Shown here one piece after another: positions 49,320 to 64,000 of a stretch of 64,000 bases of DNA; the first letter of the stretch is position 1; each line of letters opens with the position of its first letter. This DNA comes from Arbacia lixula. Its lineage: Eukaryota > Echinodermata > Echinoidea > Arbacioida > Arbaciidae. A program made the translations under genes and the position numbers. The stretch is from assembly GCA_963669155.1 (NCBI GenBank), contig OZ022576.1, positions 5,055,322 through 5,119,321 on the forward strand. The letters run 5' to 3'. A model generated the notes under the pieces. It worked only from the letters and a program-made list of their open reading frames with translations. It did not search any database and had not been told where the DNA came from.

Positions 49320-52055
49320 GAAAAAAAAAATCTTGAATCCATGAGGACTGCACTTTGATAACCAAACAACTCATTTTTTGAGGTTATACTGTACAAATAT
49401 TTCACAACCACGAGGGTATAGTCTAAATAATGAACTCGATGCTTCCATTCTGAAAAAGACCCTACCCCCTCCCCTCTTACTTACTCTCCCTCACCACGGA
49501 CTCTAAACACCAATCACGCCCACCTCTTATATAATCATCACAAGAAACCGACACCTATACACCCATGTTCTGGCCCATATGTCTGATGTTGGTTTCAATG
49601 CACTGTATCCTGAGAATTTGTATTCTTTTCTATCAATGTTTTGTTTGCTCTAGTTTGAACTTCACCATCCTCCCTCCCACCCAACCATCACTCAAAAACA
49701 GGAATGACAAATAGTATAATAAACTTACTTAATTTTGACCAATTAGTCTTTATTGAACAATCCATTTCCAACATGAGGTGCACACTGTAAACGTTGACCC
49801 ATACAAAATCATTTTTAAAAAGGAACAGAACTTGAATTAATGAATGTGAGAGAGTTCTAGTAAATGTTTGGGGTAAGTCACAACAGTCTTTGTACACAAT
49901 GTGTATGAGAAAAATATGTCAGAAGGTCAATTACTACAGTTATAATCTCAATGTTGGCAAGCATAAGAGTTTTGGAGAGGGAACATTGATTGCTGAATAA
50001 ATGGTGAGTTTTCTTCAAATAAAGAAAATTTCACACTACTTTAAAATCATAATCAGAACGTATGGCGTTCCATCCCCCTTTTTCACAACAGCAAATATTA
50101 ATCTTTTGCATGTAAACACTTAAATTAGAGTGATCATTTAAATCACGACAAAGGAAGTTTGTACAATACATGTAATATACAATCACCTGTATGTGTACTG
50201 TTTTTAAAATGATGATGCAAAATTTCAGGATAAGTTAAAGGCGACTAAATAGACAACTTCATCTAGCATATCAATACTACTTAATTAGTTCACAAGACAA
50301 CAATTACTTCATATACAATAGCAGTTACATATAAGATACAAATTAGCACTTCATCATGATTGGGAAGCAGTTTAAAAGTCACACAGCACGTATTACACAT
50401 CACTTTAATTCCATAAATAAAAGGAAATAAAAGGAAACAATTCTAAATAATTATGTCTTACTCTGTACAAGTTAACACGGCACGCATTACATGCCTTAAA
50501 AAAATTTACACACAAAAATCTGAATGTATGCGTTGCTTTGAGTGGCACTGAAAATGTGAGTTGATTTTCATGAAAAGGTGGCATTATTACACCGCATATA
50601 TTGCAAAGTAAAATGACTTTCCACAGGCAAATGTGATTTATTTCACAAAAACACATACCATAGAGCCCTACATACAGGCAGTCACATATCTCCCGATATA
50701 TTATCAAGCTATTCCATGGAGTAAAAATGCACCGCTGTATCAAGACCCTCAGAATAACAAAGAGAGAAATATCGTCTCAATGATAACACATTTCTGTATC
50801 ATGCAAAGTGAAAGAAACAGAGAAAATAGTGTTTTATGCACAAATAATATATTTCATTAAACCAATGTTTTTATAAACATTAACCTTTTAAAGGATATGT
50901 CGAAATATTGAATACCAAATCTACCGTATATAACGAGACACGAGTATACAATGGCATGTAAATAGCACCCACTGGGGGAAAATATGTAAAAATTGCACTT
51001 TGAAGAACTTGAATTTCATTCACATCAATAGTATCCATAATTCCCTAATATAAGTGCAGTGAGTATCCAACAATTATTTATTTTTTTTATGTTCAAGTTA
51101 TCACATACTTCAGAGAATTCAAACAACCACCCAGAAACAAGTACATTATTAGTGCATTACCTTGATTCAAATGTCAATAATTCAACACACATCCTAATTC
51201 ATAAATAATTATTCAGTAGCATAAGTTGTGAATGCCGCAGTTAAACTGGTTGATTACTCTCACATTCTCTATACAAACACATTCTTACAAAGAAATGGGC
51301 AAAATGTGTTTTAATATGTGCCCTCAAAACAAACTTTACATACCCCGTAACACATATGTTAGTTGTAGTACAGCAAATCATTTTATAGTTGAGTTATTTC
51401 AATTTGAAAAATATAATATAATATGAGATGGAATCCATTATGGCACCAGCAGTATTTTTTTACAATGGTTTAATAAGCATCTATCAATAAAACATGTACT
51501 TTCAGAAAAGTCAGCATTAATATTTTTGAACATTTGTTTTAATTTCTAAGTGTGTGCATTCAACTAAAACTTCCAGATACATAAAGGTTGATTATCAATA
51601 CCTATCCTAAAGATATATCAATTTGTCTCCTTCCAGTCATCTCCACTTATTTCAAACAAATTCTCAGGTATGTCCTACAAACAAGTTCCATTGCTTTGTA
51701 TTAATAATTTGAAAAGCCCTTCTGGATTAAGACAGCTGAAATAGACCATGCATTAAAAAATATTTCACACATCAATTATCTGCTTTACAGTTGTTTCATA
51801 TTATTTCAGCAAAAACTAATTAATTTCAATCAAAATCAAAACTACACCCTTCACTAACATGAAGTTTAAAAATGTACTTGAGAAGGGTATCAAAATAGAT
51901 ATTCATCAACAGTTGTCAGCCTTAATAAATCAGCATGAAAAGAAACAAATTGAAAAAGTGCAATACTATCATAAAAAAGTAAGAATTTTTAATTGTTTTG
52001 TGCATGCTTATCAAAACATAACAATATTCAAGAACTGTCAAAACTTTTGTTAATT
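49320..52055. other. Non-coding, AT-rich; possible TMEM245 3' UTR
   Basis: No repeat or reading frame of note. 49440-49570 is C-rich. Could be a long minus-strand 3' UTR ending near the AATAAA at 49754-49749. Confidence 0.35.
49749..49754 (-). terminator. Candidate poly(A) signal for the TMEM245-like transcript
   Basis: AATAAA on the minus strand, about 4.7 kb downstream of the last recognised coding exon and followed by T-rich sequence. The AT-rich interval above it has no coding potential, compatible with a long 3' UTR. The assignment is inference. Confidence 0.25.
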
Positions 52056-52140
52056 TTGGTTGGTGCCGAAGTCTAGTGGCTCCAACACCGGAGTTACAAT
52101 TAGAAGGTTCTGGATTCAAGCCCAGACATGGCACTTATAT
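52056..52140 (+). mobile_element. tRNA-derived SINE fragment
   Basis: AAGTCTAGTGG (52069-52079) fits box A moderately. GGTTCTGGATTCAAGCC (52106-52122) resembles box B with an insertion. The whole has tRNA-like proportions but no functional cloverleaf can be read. Confidence 0.4.
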
Positions 52141-53870
52141 CCTTCAGCATGTATCCAATGACCAGGGTAATAATAGTAAAGCATTTATAAATATTTTCTC
52201 ATGTTAGGCATTAATACAAATTAGCTTCATTATCAATTGTACATATGAAATGTAAATAATCTCAAAGATACAAAAATTGTTTTCTAATTTCTAGCAAGAA
52301 GTACCGGATATTTGTTTAAAGGTTTCACAAATATTGTTTCTGATGACAGATCGGAAAAAGGTATGGAAAGACAATATTGATTTAAGCTCTTAAAATAATG
52401 TACTTAAAAATCAACCAGTATAATAAAACGGCACGATAACGAAACTTACTTGAAAGAAAAACCATTTCAGTAGTTTGCAAGTTTCTACTCTCAACCTTTA
52501 CTTATCATCTGGAGTCAAAGAGGTTACTTACACAGATTACCTCCTTACTACACACACTTATGATTGAAATGCATCTATTTCACATACACATAAAGCACAA
52601 ATATATAGAAAAAGAGGGACCCATTATTGTGAATTACATTCACAGGGAGGATGTTAGTTCCTGAAAATGTTGATGTGCTCAACAGCTATCCAGAATCAGA
52701 CCTGTCATAATGAAACAAACATAACATATTGTATGAAGTCTATGCAAGTCTCATCATTGAGAGTTGATGGTAAGGCACACTTATCTCAAACAAATGTTGC
52801 ATAACAAAGTCACAAATTTTAAGTACACGATATAGGATTTGATTTGACGATAGAAGATCAAATGTATACATTACAACAATTAAGACAACGTAGAGAATTG
52901 GGCTAGCCTTAATAAATTGAAACAATTGATATAACATATTTTTTTAATGGATTAATCTCCATAAATATAGGAACGTTTCTTGATTTTCTTATCTAGAAAT
53001 TGTGTTAAACAGATGGCAGTCACACTTTTTCAAAAATACCAAGCATCAATTTCCTATGCAATGGGGTACAGGGGACACACCCCAGAGCTGTATAACATGA
53101 CTCCATACAAAATATAATAATCATATTATTGAAATTTTGTGCTGACACTCTCTAATGATACATTTCAATTTGCTACTAGAAAGAAAGATCTGTTTGAAAG
53201 AAGATCAAGCATATTTCAACCAGTACACAGTGGGTATATTGTGTGACATGTAAAGTGAATATGGTCTGTTATTGTGTGTACACCATTGCATGAAACTGAC
53301 TATGAAAGAATTTTAATGTAAACAAGTTGGAATGTGGGAAGTTACAATCTATGCAATCCTATTGTAACAAGCATCCTGTCTTGTGTAAATTGCAGGAAGG
53401 GCGAATAAAAGGATATTGACTAGGTAAGAATGTCAGCGCTGTGATTATTGGGAGATGTCTGTTGTTACAAATTGCCAAATTTATAATACATACAATAGAA
53501 TACAGCATACTGATAATTGTTTCAGATATAAAGGTAGAGATATTTTCACATCCAAAATATGGTCATGACATTACATGAATGAAAAAACACAGAAATAACT
53601 GTCACTCTTCCTTTCCCATTTGGGGTAATCCATGAATAATATATGAGGACATGAAATCAACAAATAATACAATTATTTTTATGTAGTTTAAGACTTATAC
53701 TTTCTTTATCTATTTGTAATTATTGTTTTCAGTTGATTTTAATCACAAGGCAGTATTTTTTATCTTCAAAACTTAACTTATGTATTGAACCAAAATAAAA
53801 GTTCTTCTCACAAACTGGATGGAGAACCAAATTATAATAAAACTGAGTAATCAAAGTTGAGGCTCGTTTA
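52141..53870. other. Non-coding, AT-rich
   Basis: No gene recognised. On the minus strand a good acceptor (CTCTTTGACTCCAG, about 52514) would, if joined to the donor at 54462, give an immediate stop codon, so a last exon here is possible. Confidence 0.35.
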
Positions 53871-53973
53871 ATCGTTTGTGAGTTGAGCAAAACACTGCTT
53901 TATGGGATTCATGTAAATTACTGGTGACAAAATGCGCACATGGCACTAAACTACAAATGAAGAAGAAGAAGAG

Positions 53974-54434
53974 TTAAAGGGAAAGTCCACCTTTAATCAA
54001 ATTGGCTTTGACGAGAATACGTCATCAAAGGGTAAGAAAATTGAGCTTTTTACAAGTTTTAATTTTGTGATGTCACATGCGAGCTACTCTCCCATATGTT
54101 GTGTGCTGCATGATTCCATGAACTGCCCAGTTTCTCCTTTTTTTATGAATTAATATATCTTTTCCACAGAGATGTGTGTGTGTAAAAACATGTGTTAAAT
54201 GATGTATCAAATGCACATATAAAATGGTAGATATCCTTTTGAGAAAATTGAAGTTTTCAATAAAATGAATATACAACAGAGTACCTTGCAAGTGACATCA
54301 CAAAATGAAGAATTTGAAAACTTGTAACTCTGTTATCTTTTCACAGATTTTCGTCAAACCTTCACTAAATTTATTCTTTCATGTCTTTGCTTGAATTAAA
54401 ACTAACTCAACTTCAGGGTGAACTTTCCCTTTAA
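53974..54434. mobile_element. 461-bp TTAA-ended MITE, 23 bp from the TMEM245 stop codon
   Basis: TTAAAGGGAAAGTCCACC at the left and GGTGAACTTTCCCTTTAA at the right are inverted repeats (one mismatch in 18). Inverted similarity extends inward (TACAAGTTTTNAATT, TTTTGTGATGTCAC at about 54054-54067 against 54291-54304). No transposase is present. It lies in the 3' UTR or last intron of the TMEM245-like gene. Confidence 0.85.
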
Positions 54435-54457
54435 GTGTAAGCATTTGTTGCACTGTC

Positions 54458-64000
<9,543 letters not shown>

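Noticed and set aside
53874-53960. Possible alternative last exon of TMEM245 after a strong CTTCTTCTTCATTTGTAG acceptor
   Set aside because: The sequence it would encode coincides with a diverged copy of the TTAACCCTTT MITE family, so coding use is unlikely without transcript evidence.

Overview
This is animal nuclear DNA. Genes are split by GT-AG introns, there are long non-coding stretches, many microsatellites, and a dense set of short non-autonomous transposons. The two recognisable genes are conserved in animals. The repeat style (TACATGTA-rich AT-rich DNA, abundant foldback elements and MITEs, fragments of non-LTR retrotransposons) suggests a marine invertebrate, perhaps a deuterostome such as an echinoderm or hemichordate. 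That placement is inference. No rRNA, intact tRNA, CRISPR or bacterial signal was seen.

Layout. Positions 1 to about 38,880 hold no gene I can support. This gene desert carries polypyrimidine minisatellites (6.6-7.3, 13.0-13.7 and 18.2-18.7 kb), tandem duplications, MITEs, a triple-copy foldback (32.47-32.82 kb), two retroelement tails (25.5 and 34.6 kb), and several more GC-rich, non-repetitive patches that could be cis-regulatory. From 43,032 down to 38,882 (minus strand) lies a complete five-coding-exon DnaJ subfamily A gene (type I HSP40, DNAJA1/A4-like) of 400 residues. It has the HPD motif, a G/F region, four zinc-binding CxxC motifs and a C-terminal CaaX box. A 5' UTR acceptor at 43,118 implies a non-coding first exon upstream. 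A CCAAT box and an ATGGCG start-like motif at 47.03-47.20 kb make a plausible promoter.

From 64,000 down to 54,458 (minus strand) lie the last 13 coding exons (675 codons) of a TMEM245-like gene, a multi-pass membrane protein of the AI-2E transporter-like family. Its 5' part is outside the window: the last bases of the window are the splice donor of the preceding exon. Its AT-rich 3' side (49.7-54.4 kb) is probably UTR or a last intron plus exon.

Both genes are transcribed leftward in tandem, TMEM245 upstream of DNAJA. I see no functional link between them. The most unusual material lies between and within them: a 1.4-kb foldback (45.3-46.7 kb), a 0.6-kb foldback (47.3-47.9 kb), a small TIR element filled with telomere-like TTAGGG repeats (48.25-48.49 kb), and an 842-bp element in a TMEM245 intron. 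That last element is built of 157-bp repeats, each carrying closely spaced nuclear-receptor half-sites in DR4 and DR1 arrangement.
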